From Mycobacterium simiae (lineage in GTDB: Bacteria; Actinomycetota; Actinomycetes; Mycobacteriales; Mycobacteriaceae): a DNA stretch of 64,000 nt. Positions 52,387 to 63,278 of this stretch are shown piece by piece. The notes under the pieces are model-generated. The model was not told where the DNA came from. It made no database searches and saw nothing but the letters and a program-made list of their open reading frames with translations. Location: contig NZ_AP022568.1 of the NCBI RefSeq assembly GCF_010727605.1, positions 3,162,001 to 3,226,000 of the forward strand, in the 5' to 3' direction. Numbering within the stretch: the first letter of the stretch is position 1; the number at the start of each line of letters is the position of its first letter. Both the position numbers and the translations under genes were made by a program.

Positions 52387-54441
52387 CTAGATCGCGCACG
52401 CGGCGCGTGCGCCTTCCTCGGTTGCCTTTCGAATGAGCCCGAGGCCGCTGCAATCACCGGCGGCGTGCACGTCGGCGTCGGGCAGGGCGACCCGCAACGT
52501 GTCGAACAGAGCGGTGTCGGGCTCGACCGATCCGGCGATCACGACACTGTCGGCGGGCAGCTTCCGGACCGTCCCGCCGGCAGGCGTGAACACGACGGCC
52601 CGCGTGGTAATCCGTTCGACGGCCGCACCCACATGCACGGTGACCTGTAACCGGTCCAGGCGATCCATGTGTTCGGTCTTACGTTTGTTGCCGACTTCCG
52701 GGGCGATGTCCGTGCCGGCTGCCAAGATCGACACCAGCCGGCGACGGGCCGCGAGGAACTCCGCGAGCTCCAGCGCCACCAAGTCGGCGCCGATGATGGC
52801 GACGCGCCGACCGACCGGCATCCAGGCGCGGGTGGCTAGCCGCACTGCGGCGGGCCGGACCAGCCGCTGCCGCCAGCCGCCCAGCAGCGACGCGCCCAGC
52901 CGCTGCCATGCCGGATCGGTGGCGTTGGCACTGCCGTCGAGTAGCTCGCGCAATCCGGGGCCGGTGTACACGTGCGGCAGGTTCGTTCCCGGGATGGGCG
53001 GCACCGTGATCCGGCCGCCGGTGGCCACCACCACCGCATCGGGCGCTTGCGCGACGACGTCATCGGCCGAAACAGCCTGTCCTAGATGGACTTTGGTGGA
53101 ACTGCGGTTGATCTCGTCACGCAGGTACTGCAGGAACGGCTGATTCTCCGGATGCAGCACGCACGCCCAGCGCAGTGCCCCGCCCAGCTGCCCGGTGCGT
53201 TCGAAAAGCGTGACGCGGTGGCCGCGCTCGGCGGCCACCCGGGCGGCCTCCAGGCCAGCCGGGCCGCCGCCGATCACGGTGACGCGCTTGGCGCGAGCCG
53301 CCCGGGTTGCCGCCAGTTCGCGTTCCCGGCCGGTTCGCGGATTGACGGCGCAGTCGACAAAAAACCGCTGTTCCATTGCGTCGATGCAGTTTTCACAGGA
53401 GATGCACCGGCGCACTCGGTCGGCGTGGCCGGCTTCAATTTTGCGCGGCAACTCGGGGTCGGCCAGCAGTGGGCGCCCCATTGCAACGAAGTCCGCGCGT
53501 CCATCGGCCAGAATCTGTTCGGCGCGGGCGGGGTCGTGGATTCGGCCGACGGTAATCACTGGCACATCGACCACCTGCTTGACGGCTGTCGCGGCGCCGA
53601 CGTTGACCTCGTCGCCATCGTCGGCGGCGTTGACCATGCCGGTGACCAGGCGGTCGATCACGCCCCCGCTGACGTGGAAGGCATCCACGCCGGCGGCCAC
53701 GAGTTGGGGTGCCATCCGCGCGGTTTCGTAGATCGGCCGGCCGCCGGCGACTCGCTCGTACCCCGAGATACGCAGCGTGATCGGTAACGTGTCGCCCACC
53801 TCGGCCCGGATCGCCGCCAACGCTTCGAGTACCACCTGCAGCCGGCCGCGCGTCGAGTCGCCCCGATAGTCGTCGGTGCGCCGATTTCGTTGCGGAGCAA
53901 GGAAAGAGCCGAGCAGCATGTAGCCGTGTGCGGCGTGCAGCTCGATTCCGTCGTAACCGGCCTCGGCGGCACGCCGGACGGCGGCCTTGAACCGGTCGAA
54001 GACGTCGGCCAGTTGCTGCTTAGTGATTTCGCTCGACGGGCGGCCAGTGAGGTAGGAAGGGATCACCGAGGGTCCCAGCGACGCTACGCCAAAGATTTCC
54101 GGCCCCAGGCCGTCGGGTCCGGCATGCACGATCTGCGGCTGGATCTTGGCGCCGTGTTCGTGCACCACCTCCACCAGTGCCCGGTGCGCGGGGACCGCGT
54201 CATCGGTGGCCAGATGCAATCCACCGGGAGTCTCGGGATGACGATGGTCGACTCCCGTGGCGCCCACCGTGATGAGTCCGACGCCGCCCCGAGCGCGCGC
54301 GGCGAAATAATCGCGAGTGCGGGCGGAGGGCAAGCCGTCCGGCGTCCCGTACATCGTCTCCATCGGAGACATCACCACGCGATTGCGCAGCCTCATGGCG
54401 CCGATGTGTCCCGGCGCCATCAGGAACGGGAAGCCCGTCAC
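52387..54441 (-). CDS. FadH-type NADH:flavin oxidoreductase (dienoyl-CoA reductase-like)
   Basis: A 684-residue three-part enzyme. The N-terminal OYE barrel binds FMN and has HAAHGYMLLGSFLAPQ and ITLRISGYE. The iron-sulfur site has four Cys, CISCENC then Cys after 11 residues (VDCAVNPRTGRE). The C-terminal FAD/NAD domains contain VIGGGPAGLEAARVAAERGH and AIIGADLVALELAEFL. Relatives reduce 2,4-dienoyl-CoA or enones. In Mtb no such gene lies between Rv0760c and adhB, so it is an insertion relative to that order or a loss in Mtb. Confidence 0.87.
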   Translation of the reverse strand: MTGFPFLMAPGHIGAMRLRNRVVMSPMETMYGTPDGLPSARTRDYFAARARGGVGLITVGATGVDHRHPETPGGLHLATDDAVPAHRALVEVVHEHGAKIQPQIVHAGPDGLGPEIFGVASLGPSVIPSYLTGRPSSEITKQQLADVFDRFKAAVRRAAEAGYDGIELHAAHGYMLLGSFLAPQRNRRTDDYRGDSTRGRLQVVLEALAAIRAEVGDTLPITLRISGYERVAGGRPIYETARMAPQLVAAGVDAFHVSGGVIDRLVTGMVNAADDGDEVNVGAATAVKQVVDVPVITVGRIHDPARAEQILADGRADFVAMGRPLLADPELPRKIEAGHADRVRRCISCENCIDAMEQRFFVDCAVNPRTGRERELAATRAARAKRVTVIGGGPAGLEAARVAAERGHRVTLFERTGQLGGALRWACVLHPENQPFLQYLRDEINRSSTKVHLGQAVSADDVVAQAPDAVVVATGGRITVPPIPGTNLPHVYTGPGLRELLDGSANATDPAWQRLGASLLGGWRQRLVRPAAVRLATRAWMPVGRRVAIIGADLVALELAEFLAARRRLVSILAAGTDIAPEVGNKRKTEHMDRLDRLQVTVHVGAAVERITTRAVVFTPAGGTVRKLPADSVVIAGSVEPDTALFDTLRVALPDADVHAAGDCSGLGLIRKATEEGARAACAI

Positions 54442-54463
54442 GTGATGGACGTGGCTCGCGGTG

Positions 54464-55591
54464 TTACCGGTCGGCGTCGGTGTAGCGGATCACGCCGCGA
54501 ATGTTCTTGCCGTCCAGCATGTCCTGGTAACCGTCATTGATCTGCTCGAGCCGATATTGGCGAGTGATCATGTCGTCCAGGTTCAGCTTTCCGGCCGTGT
54601 ACATCGACAACAACTGCGGGATGTCGTACTGCGGGTTACCGCCGCCGAAGATGGTGCCCTGCAAGTTCTTCTGCATCAGGGTCAGCATCGCCAGGTTCAG
54701 GGTGACGTTGGTGTCCAGCAGGCTGCCGATCGCGGTCAGCACGCAGGTGCCGCCCTTTTGGGTGATGTTGAGGTAGTTGTCGATGTCGGCGCCTTGCAAC
54801 TCACCCACCGTGACGATGACCTTATGCGCCATCAAACCGTAGGTAACCTCCGCCATGCCCGCCATCGCGGCAAAGATGTCGGGGTAGACGTGGGTGGCGC
54901 CGAACTTCATGGCCTGGTCGCGCTTCCACTCAACCGGGTCGATCGCGAAGATGTAGCGGGCACCGGCGTTGACCGCACCCTGCAGCGCCGCCATGCCCAC
55001 CCCGCCGACGCCGACGATAGCGACGTCTTGGCCTGGCCGGATGTCGGCGGTGCGTACCGACGAACCGTAGCCCGTGGTCACGCCGCAACCGACCAGCGCG
55101 GCCACCTCGAAGGGGACCGACGGGTCGATCTTCACCACCGAGCTGCGGTGCACGACCATGTACGGCGAGAAGGTCCCCAGCAGTGTCATGGGGAAGACAT
55201 TCTGTCCGCGTGCCTGGATACGGAACGTGCCGTCGGACACCGCGGCGCCGCCGAGCAGTCCAGCGCCCAGGTCGCAGAGGTTGCGCATGCCCGCCTGACA
55301 GGTCGGACATTGCCCGCAGGACGGGATGAACGACAGCACGACGTGATCACCGGGGGCGATGTCCTCGACGCCCGGCCCGACCTCGGTGACGATGCCGGCG
55401 CCCTCGTGGCCCCCGAGCACTGGGAAGCCGGCCATCGGGATGCCGCCGGTGACCAGGTGGTGGTCGGAGTGGCACATGCCTGCCGCTTCCATCTGGATCT
55501 TGACCTCATGGGCTTGCGGGTCGCCGATCTCGATCTCCTCGATGGACCAGGGCTGGTTGAACTCCCAGATCAGTGCGCCTTTTGTCTTCAC
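54464..55591 (-). CDS. adhB: Zinc alcohol dehydrogenase AdhB
   Basis: A 375-residue class III-like MDR. The catalytic Zn site includes AAGMCHSDHH and GGHEGAGIV; the structural Zn has four Cys in CGQCPTCQAGMRNLC; the NAD fold is VGVGGVGMAALQGAV. It matches Mtb Rv0761c (AdhB), of the mycothiol/NDMA-type group that oxidises alcohols with a tightly bound cofactor. It precedes the FadH-type gene by 22 nt. Confidence 0.92.
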   Translation of the reverse strand: MKTKGALIWEFNQPWSIEEIEIGDPQAHEVKIQMEAAGMCHSDHHLVTGGIPMAGFPVLGGHEGAGIVTEVGPGVEDIAPGDHVVLSFIPSCGQCPTCQAGMRNLCDLGAGLLGGAAVSDGTFRIQARGQNVFPMTLLGTFSPYMVVHRSSVVKIDPSVPFEVAALVGCGVTTGYGSSVRTADIRPGQDVAIVGVGGVGMAALQGAVNAGARYIFAIDPVEWKRDQAMKFGATHVYPDIFAAMAGMAEVTYGLMAHKVIVTVGELQGADIDNYLNITQKGGTCVLTAIGSLLDTNVTLNLAMLTLMQKNLQGTIFGGGNPQYDIPQLLSMYTAGKLNLDDMITRQYRLEQINDGYQDMLDGKNIRGVIRYTDADR

Positions 55592-55744
55592 GATGGTCCT
55601 GACCCCATTTCGCCGTTGAATTGATCAGCGCTACCCGGCCCTTGCTGCCGGACAGCTCGGTGACGGGTGCCACAGGCACCCCGTCGCGTCAGCATAGCGC
55701 GTGCAACAAATCAAATGCTTGGTTGGCTGGCATTGGCCCGGTGC

Positions 55745-56299
55745 TCACCAGATCGGAACCGGCGCCTCGCCCAGCGGGTAGTAGCCGGGGAGCTTCTCAC
55801 CCGCGACGCTGCGTTCGATGCGTCGCTGCATGCCTTCGCTGAGGTCGCCGGACTCGATGAGTTTGGCGAACATCTTGGCCACGTGACCGAAGTCGAAGAA
55901 GTCGCGTTGCCACTCGATGAGCCCATCACCGTTGAGCCGGAACCAGCTGCCGCCGATGCCGTAGATCTCGTCCTTGCTGCCGTCGGTCTTGTTGACGATC
56001 TGCTTCCAGAAGCCGACGATCTCGCCTTGCTTCTCGTCGATGAGCACCTTCTGGTATTCGTACACCCAGTTCTCCAGGCCCTCCATCTCCAGTCCCAGTG
56101 CGATGTCGCGGATCTCGTCGATGCCCACGCACATCACGTCTTCCTTGGGACCGATGTTCCAGCCATAGGTGGCGTCCTTGGCATAGAAGTCGGCCAGTGG
56201 CCGCCAGTCACCGGCCTTTTCGCAGTCCCTGTTTACCTGCAGCCAGCGCTGCACCCACGCCTCAAGATCTTCCCGCGAATGTGACGCCTTGGAATTCAT
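55745..56299 (-). CDS. NTF2-like conserved protein (Rv0762c-like)
   Basis: A 184-residue protein beginning MNSKASHSREDLEAWVQRWL, with an NTF2-like domain (FYAKDATYGWNIGPKEDV, ENWVYEYQKVLIDEKQGEIV) and C-terminal KLPGYYPLGEAPVPIW. It corresponds to Mtb Rv0762c in the cyp51 operon. ATG 56299 lies 4 nt after the ferredoxin stop. The function is unknown; perhaps steroid-related by context. Confidence 0.82.
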   Translation of the reverse strand: MNSKASHSREDLEAWVQRWLQVNRDCEKAGDWRPLADFYAKDATYGWNIGPKEDVMCVGIDEIRDIALGLEMEGLENWVYEYQKVLIDEKQGEIVGFWKQIVNKTDGSKDEIYGIGGSWFRLNGDGLIEWQRDFFDFGHVAKMFAKLIESGDLSEGMQRRIERSVAGEKLPGYYPLGEAPVPIW

Positions 56300-56303
56300 G
56301 GGG

Positions 56304-57869
<1,566 letters not shown>

Positions 57870-57873
<4 letters not shown>

Positions 57874-58097
57874 GTGTTCATGCCTCCCCGGCGCGCCGCG
57901 CGCCGCATCGTTGTTTCGGGGGTGGTGTGCTCACGCCTCCTCGGCGCGCGTGTCGCGCGCCGCATCGTTGTTTCGGGGGTGGTGTGCTCACGCCTCCTCG
58001 GCGCGCGTGTCGCGCGCCGCATCGTTGTTTCGGGGGTGATGTGCTCACGCCTCCTCGGCGCGCGTGTCGCGCGCCGCATCGTTGTTTCGCGGGTCAT
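57870..58097 (-). CDS. Repeat-coded 75-codon ORF between the SDR gene and cyp51
   Basis: An uninterrupted frame MTRETTMRRATRAPRRREHI..., made of three 19-residue units ETTMRRATRAPRRREHTTP and a short fourth (ETTMRRAARRGGMNT). Its ATG overlaps the upstream SDR stop (ATGA), and its stop overlaps the cyp51 ATG (ATGA). MIRU elements of Mtb show the same overlap with flanking genes. The peptide is very basic and may not be functional itself; its role could be to keep ribosomes moving across the repeats. Confidence 0.55.
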
Positions 58098-58099
58098 GA
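57905..58099. repeat. 57-bp tandem repeat (MIRU/VNTR-like)
   Basis: Three consecutive 57-bp units run from 57905, 57962 and 58019 with about one mismatch, and a partial unit lies at 58076-58099. A degenerate piece at 57875-57904 ends at cyp51. On the coding strand each unit contains GAGGAGG followed by GTGAGCAC, resembling the cyp51 ribosome site GGGGAGGCATGAACAC. Confidence 0.85.
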
Positions 58100-58918
58100 C
58101 GGCATCCCCTCTTCGCCGAGCGCGAGTTTGTGACGAGTCTTGTTGTCGGCCAGCGGCGCTTCGGGCTGCAGCTCCATGTTGGCGATGAAGCCGCCGCGCG
58201 GTGTCTCGGCGACGAACGTGATGGCCCGCGCCAGGTCCGCCGCGCGCAGGAAGTAGTCGTGACGGGCCTGGCCCCATTTCGCCCAGTCCTCCAGGGCAGG
58301 ACCGATCTTCTCGGCCGGCAGGCTCCACCCCATCGATGTCTTCGTCGGGCCCGGGTGCACGATCGAGGCCCGCACGCCGGTGCCCTCCAGCTCCATTTGA
58401 AAGTTGGTGACCATCGCGACGAGTGCCGCCTTGGCGGCGCCATAGGCGCCCATGTGCGGGCGCTGACGCAGCGCCACGTCGGAGCCGACGAAGATCAGGT
58501 CGCCGCGCTGCCGATCGAGCATGCCGGGCAACACCGCGCCGGCCAGCCGGTTGGCGCCGACGAGGTGAATCTGCAGCTGGGATTCGAACTCGTCGGTGGT
58601 GATCTCGGCGAGCTTGCCAAAGTACGTATCGCCCGCCCCGGCCACCAGGACCTCGATCTCACCAAGCGCGTCGACCGTCTGCGCGACAAATGATTTCACC
58701 GAGTTCGGATCGGTGACGTCGAGATGAAATCCCACCGCCTCGCCGCCGTTGGCGTTGATCTTGCCGACGATGTCGTCGAGCTTGTCCACCCGCCGGGCGC
58801 CCAGCGCCACCGGGAAGCCGTGCGCGGCGAGTTCGATCGCGGTGGCTTCTCCGATGCCAGAGGACGCACCGGCCACGATGGCCGGTCGACGTTCGGGCAG
58901 GGGCTCAAAGCGGGGCAT
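58094..58918 (-). CDS. Short-chain dehydrogenase (Rv0765c-like)
   Basis: A 274-residue SDR with AGASSGIGEATAIELAAHG, VAGAGDTYF, Ser near FVGSDVAL and the catalytic YGAAK. It corresponds to Mtb Rv0765c. Its stop overlaps the repeat ORF start (ATGA), and its ATG overlaps the cyp123 stop by one base. Substrate unknown; the operon with two P450s suggests an oxygenated lipid or sterol. Confidence 0.88.
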   Translation of the reverse strand: MPRFEPLPERRPAIVAGASSGIGEATAIELAAHGFPVALGARRVDKLDDIVGKINANGGEAVGFHLDVTDPNSVKSFVAQTVDALGEIEVLVAGAGDTYFGKLAEITTDEFESQLQIHLVGANRLAGAVLPGMLDRQRGDLIFVGSDVALRQRPHMGAYGAAKAALVAMVTNFQMELEGTGVRASIVHPGPTKTSMGWSLPAEKIGPALEDWAKWGQARHDYFLRAADLARAITFVAETPRGGFIANMELQPEAPLADNKTRHKLALGEEGMPS

Positions 58919-60138
58919 CAGCGGCTCTCCACGGTGATGGGTAGGTGAGCGAATCCGCGGACATTGCTGGAGTGGACGCGGACGGCGTTGGCCTCGTCCA
59001 CCCGGTATCCGCGGATTCGCTTGAACAACTCGGTGAGCGCCACGCGGGCTTCCATCCGGGCCAGGTGGGCACCGAGGCAGAAGTGCGCGCCGCTACCGAA
59101 ACTCATGAGTTTGGAACCGATATCGCGTCCGATCAGATACTCGTCTGGGTTGTCGAACACCCGCTCGTCGCGATGGGCGGAGCCGGGCAGCAGCAGCAGG
59201 ACATCCCCGTCGGGGATGGTGGTGTCATAGAGAGTCAGCTCGCCGGACACGGTGCGGGCCAGGATCTGACTCGAGGTGTCATAGCGCAGGGTCTCTTCCA
59301 CCCACTGCGGCACCAGGGCGGCGTCGTCGTAGACGGGCGCGAGCTGGTCGGGATGCTTGTGCCCCCAAAACGCGGCGTTGGCAAGGAGTTTGGTGGTGGT
59401 CTCGTTGCCGGCGATCACCATCAAGAACATGAAGCCGAGGACTTCGTCGTCGGTGAGCCGGTCGCCGTCGATCTCGGCCTCCAGTAGGGCCGACGTGAGA
59501 TCGTCGGTCAGTTTGGCGCGCCGGTCGGCCACCATCTGCTGGTAGTAGACGATCAGGTTGAGCGAAGCCTCGACCGCCTCCGGCGGAACGTCGGTGACGC
59601 CTTCCTCGCGATGCATCACTCCGTCGGCCCAGGCTCGCACCTGCACGCGGTCCTGTTCCGGCACGCCCATCAGCTCAGAGATCACGTCCATCGGCAGTTT
59701 GCCCGCGAACTCGTCGACGAAATCCACGGTGGCGCCGGACGAGGCGAGGTCGAGCATGGTGTCGAGGTGTCTGACCGCGATCTCGGTGACCCGCGGTTCC
59801 AGCTCGCGGATACGGCGCGGCGTGAAGCCCTTCGACACCAGGGTACGCAGCCTCAAGTGGGCGGGATCATCCATGGCCAGAAAGCTCATCGTCTTGCTGG
59901 CATGTGGGCCGCGCGAGGCCGGGTCCAACGACACCCCGTACTTGTTGGAAAGCGTGGTGCTGTTGCGAAATCCCTGCAGCACATCCTGGTGGCGCGATAG
60001 CGCCCAGAAGTTCAATTCATCATTGCGGTACAGCGGGGCCTCGTCGCGCAGCCGCTTGTAATACGGGTACGGATCCTCGTGGAAGTGGTAATCGTAGGGG
60101 TCAAGCACCAACTCGTGGTCTCCGATGTGCACGGTCAT
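58918..60138 (-). CDS. cyp123: Cytochrome P450 CYP123
   Basis: A 406-residue P450. The I-helix is LMVIAGNETTTKLLANA, the K-helix EETLRYDT, and the haem loop FGSGAHFCLGAHLARME. It matches Mtb Rv0766c (CYP123), the gene upstream of the SDR and cyp51. The substrate is unknown. It overlaps the tetR stop by 4 nt, so it is co-transcribed with the regulator. Confidence 0.92.
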   Translation of the reverse strand: MTVHIGDHELVLDPYDYHFHEDPYPYYKRLRDEAPLYRNDELNFWALSRHQDVLQGFRNSTTLSNKYGVSLDPASRGPHASKTMSFLAMDDPAHLRLRTLVSKGFTPRRIRELEPRVTEIAVRHLDTMLDLASSGATVDFVDEFAGKLPMDVISELMGVPEQDRVQVRAWADGVMHREEGVTDVPPEAVEASLNLIVYYQQMVADRRAKLTDDLTSALLEAEIDGDRLTDDEVLGFMFLMVIAGNETTTKLLANAAFWGHKHPDQLAPVYDDAALVPQWVEETLRYDTSSQILARTVSGELTLYDTTIPDGDVLLLLPGSAHRDERVFDNPDEYLIGRDIGSKLMSFGSGAHFCLGAHLARMEARVALTELFKRIRGYRVDEANAVRVHSSNVRGFAHLPITVESR

Positions 60139-60773
60139 TCGGTTCCTGCCTCCTGGCTCGTCCTCCCGTGACCGGGCAGCATCAGGCCGACGACATAGGC
60201 CAGCCGGTCGGCGATCTGGTGGTAGGTGAATTGGCCACTGCCGGCCTGCACCAAGGCACCGAAGAAGGCCATCTCCAACGCGGCGACCGTGTTCGGGTCG
60301 GCGGTCGGCCCGATGGCCGTCTCGATGCGGCGGTGAATCTCACCGCCGATGTGGTCGCGCACGGCCGCCACCACGGGATCGGTGCCGCCGCCGAGCAACG
60401 CCGTCGTGCACGCCGCACCGACCTCGGGTTCGTCGGCGACGACCAGCGCCAGGTGGCGCAACACCTTGTCCACTCGGATCGGCATCGGTTCGTTGACGTC
60501 GGTGAAGAACGGCACCTGCCGCACCAGGTCCAGATAAACCTCGGCGATCAGGTGGTTCTTCGACGAGAAATAGGTGTACGCGGTGGCCGGTGCGACCTTG
60601 GCGCGGGCGGCGACCGCGCGCACCGTCAAGCCGGCATACGACTTCTCCCGCAAGGTCTCGATGCCGGCGGCGAGCACCTTACGGAAGGTCCCCTCCTGGC
60701 GTCGGTTGCGCGCCGGAAGACCGGATTGTTGCTCGGCCTGGGAAGTGACCGCAACTAAGGCATCGCTGGACAC
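60135..60773 (-). CDS. TetR-family repressor (Rv0767c-like)
   Basis: A 212-residue TetR protein. The HTH is LTVRAVAARAKVAPATAYTY followed by FSSKNHLIAEVY; the C-terminal ligand domain is helical. GTG 60773 (MSSDALVAVTSQ) lies inside a TGGACA-N2-TGTCCA palindrome, so autorepression is likely. It corresponds to Mtb Rv0767c. It heads the leftward operon (cyp123, SDR, cyp51) and diverges from aldA. Confidence 0.88.
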   Translation of the reverse strand: MSSDALVAVTSQAEQQSGLPARNRRQEGTFRKVLAAGIETLREKSYAGLTVRAVAARAKVAPATAYTYFSSKNHLIAEVYLDLVRQVPFFTDVNEPMPIRVDKVLRHLALVVADEPEVGAACTTALLGGGTDPVVAAVRDHIGGEIHRRIETAIGPTADPNTVAALEMAFFGALVQAGSGQFTYHQIADRLAYVVGLMLPGHGRTSQEAGTE

Positions 60774-60780
60774 ATGTCCA
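60767..60780. promoter_or_regulatory. Palindromic operator at the tetR start
   Basis: TGGACACATGTCCA has 6-bp arms TGGACA/TGTCCA around two bases and covers the tetR start codon. A matching palindrome lies at 60926-60937. Confidence 0.65.
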
Positions 60781-60925
60781 AACTAGAGGAAGGGTGGCAG
60801 GCGAAGCAAGTCCGTCGAGTAAAAACCCAGCTTATGGTGCGGAATAAGCCTTGCTAGGCCGTCATTCGGGACGGGGGCCTTGCACCGCTGAGGGCCCGGC
60901 GGCTATGGTGCGGGGAAACAATATC

Positions 60926-60937
60926 GGACAACTGTCC
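60926..60937. promoter_or_regulatory. Palindromic operator upstream of aldA
   Basis: GGACAACTGTCC shares the GGACA-N2-TGTCC core of the site at 60767. It ends 59 bp before the aldA ATG. With the other site it brackets the divergent region, as expected for one TetR repressor controlling both operons. Confidence 0.65.
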
Positions 60938-60996
60938 ACCTAAGCGGGATGTCGATATTCGGCCGCTGGGATGCGACGCACAGACGGGAGTGCGAG

Positions 60997-62463
60997 ATGG
61001 CCTTGCTGGCCGACGGCGTGAGTGAACTGTTCATCGACGGCAAGATGTCGGCCGGCAGCGCCGGCACCTTCCCCACCATCAACCCGGCGACCGAGGAAGT
61101 GCTCGGAGTCGCGGCCGACGGCGACGCCGACGACATGAGCCGCGCCATCGACGCCGCCCGCCGCGCGTTTGACGAGACGGACTGGTCGCGCAACACCGCA
61201 TTGCGGGTGCGGTGCGTGCGGCAATTACGCGAGGCGATGCAACAGAATCTCGAAGAGCTACGCGAACTCACCATCGCCGAGGTTGGCGCGCCGCGCATGC
61301 TGACCGGCATCGCGCAGCTGGAAGGTCCCGTCAACGACCTGGCGTTCGCGGCGGATACCGCCGAATCCTATGAATACAACCAGGATCTCGGGGTGGCGTC
61401 GCCGATGGGCATCCCGACGCGGCGCACCATCGCCCGCGAAGCCGTCGGCGTGGTCGGCGCTATCACGCCGTGGAACTTCCCGCATCAGATCAACCTCGCC
61501 AAGATCGGGCCGGCCCTGGCCGCCGGAAATACCGTTGTCCTCAAGCCCGCCCCCGACACCCCGTGGTGTGCCGCCGTGCTAGGTGAACTCATTGCCGAGC
61601 ACACGGACTTTCCGCCGGGCGTGATCAACATCGTCACCTCCACTGACCACAGCGTCGGCGCATTGTTGGCGAAAGACCCTCGGGTCGATATGGTTTCGTT
61701 CACCGGATCGACCGCCACCGGGCGCAGCGTGATGGCGGATGGCGCCGCGACAATCAAGAAGGTGTTCCTCGAGCTGGGCGGCAAGTCGGCGTTCATCGTC
61801 CTCGACGATGCCGACCTGAGCGCAGCGGTAAGCGTGGCGGGATTCTCGGTGTGCATGCACGCCGGCCAGGGATGCGCAATCACCACCCGGCTGTTGGTGC
61901 CGCGTGCACGGTATGACGAAGCCGTCTCGGTCGCCGCTGCCACGATGGGCGGCATCAAAGCCGGCGATCCCACCGACCCCGGAACCATTTGTGGGCCGGT
62001 GATTTCAGCACGGCAGCGGGACCGCATTGAGGGCTACCTCGAGTCGGCGATCACCGAGGGCGGGACGTTCGCATGCGGGGGCGGCCGACCGGCCGGCCGC
62101 GAACTCGGCTTCTTCATCGAACCGACCGTGATCGCGGGGCTGGACAACCACGCGCGCTGCTCGCGTGAAGAGATCTTTGGCCCGGTCTTGACCGTCATCG
62201 CTCACGACGGCGACGACGACGCCATCCGCATCGCCAACGACTCGCTCTACGGCTTGTCGGGCACCGTTTTCGGCGCTGATCCCGACAGGGCGGCCGCGGC
62301 CGCCACCCGCGTCCGTGCCGGAACGATCAATGTCAATGGCGGCGTGTGGTATTCGGCCGATGCGCCGTTCGGTGGTTACAAGCAGTCCGGGAACGGTCGT
62401 GAGATGGGGTTGGCCGGTTTCGAGGAGTACCTCGAGATCAAAACCATTGCGACCGCGGTTTGA
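60997..62463 (+). CDS. aldA: NAD-dependent aldehyde dehydrogenase AldA
   Basis: A 488-residue aldehyde dehydrogenase. The NAD segment is GAITPWNFPHQINLAKIGPA, the catalytic Glu is in LELGGKSAFIVLDDAD, and the nucleophile Cys in HAGQGCAITTRLLVP. It matches Mtb Rv0768 (AldA) closely from the ATG 60997 (MALLADGVSELFIDGK). It probably oxidises an aldehyde made from AdhB or P450 products. It is followed by an SDR 17 nt away. Confidence 0.93.
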   Translation: MALLADGVSELFIDGKMSAGSAGTFPTINPATEEVLGVAADGDADDMSRAIDAARRAFDETDWSRNTALRVRCVRQLREAMQQNLEELRELTIAEVGAPRMLTGIAQLEGPVNDLAFAADTAESYEYNQDLGVASPMGIPTRRTIAREAVGVVGAITPWNFPHQINLAKIGPALAAGNTVVLKPAPDTPWCAAVLGELIAEHTDFPPGVINIVTSTDHSVGALLAKDPRVDMVSFTGSTATGRSVMADGAATIKKVFLELGGKSAFIVLDDADLSAAVSVAGFSVCMHAGQGCAITTRLLVPRARYDEAVSVAAATMGGIKAGDPTDPGTICGPVISARQRDRIEGYLESAITEGGTFACGGGRPAGRELGFFIEPTVIAGLDNHARCSREEIFGPVLTVIAHDGDDDAIRIANDSLYGLSGTVFGADPDRAAAAATRVRAGTINVNGGVWYSADAPFGGYKQSGNGREMGLAGFEEYLEIKTIATAV

Positions 62464-62480
62464 GTCGAGGAGCTTGACAG

Positions 62481-63230
62481 ATGAGATTCGAAAACAAGGT
62501 CGCGATCGTCACCGGATCGGGCGGCGGCATCGGCCGGGCCTACGTCGAGGCGCTGGCGCGCGAGGGCGCCGCGGTCGTCGTCGCCGACATCAACGCCGAG
62601 GCGGCCGACGGGGTGGCCAAGCAGATCACCGCCGACGGCGGCACGGCCATCAGCATCCCCGTTGACGTGTCGGATCCGGAGTCGGCCAAGGCGATGGCCG
62701 ATCGCACGCTGGCCGAGTTCGGCGGCATCGACTACCTCGTCAACAACGCGGCGATCTTCGGCGGGATGAAGCTGGACTTCCTGCTGACCATTGAGCCCGA
62801 GTACTACAAGAAGTTCATGAGCGTCAATCTCGACGGAGCGCTGTGGTGTACGCGTGCGGTGTACAAGAAGATGAGCAAGCGCGGTGGCGGGGCGATCGTC
62901 AACCAGTCCTCCACCGCGGCGTGGTTGTACTCCAACTACTACGGACTGGCCAAGGTCGGCATTAACGGTCTGACCCAGCAGCTCTCGCGCGAGCTGGGTG
63001 GCCGCAACATCCGGATCAACGCGATCGCACCCGGACCGATCGACACCGAGGCCAGTCGGACCACCACGCCCAAAGAGATGGTGGACGACATCGTCAAAGG
63101 ACTTCCGTTGTCTCGCATGGGAACTCCCGAGGATCTGGTCGGCATGTGCCTGTTCCTGCTCTCCGATGAGGCCAAGTGGATCACCGGGCAGATCTTCAAC
63201 GTCGACGGCGGGCAGGTAATCCGGTCATGA
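62481..63230 (+). CDS. Short-chain dehydrogenase (Rv0769-like)
   Basis: A 249-residue SDR with TGSGGGIGRAYVEALA, VNNAAIFGG, Ser in NQSSTAAWL and catalytic YYGLAK (Y-x3-K). It corresponds to Mtb Rv0769, between aldA and Rv0770. ATG 62481 follows GAGGAGCTTGACAG. Substrate unknown. Confidence 0.9.
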   Translation: MRFENKVAIVTGSGGGIGRAYVEALAREGAAVVVADINAEAADGVAKQITADGGTAISIPVDVSDPESAKAMADRTLAEFGGIDYLVNNAAIFGGMKLDFLLTIEPEYYKKFMSVNLDGALWCTRAVYKKMSKRGGGAIVNQSSTAAWLYSNYYGLAKVGINGLTQQLSRELGGRNIRINAIAPGPIDTEASRTTTPKEMVDDIVKGLPLSRMGTPEDLVGMCLFLLSDEAKWITGQIFNVDGGQVIRS

Positions 63231-63278
63231 GTCGCGCCCGTGACGATGCAACGCTTCCCGTGGAAAGGAGCGGCGCAG

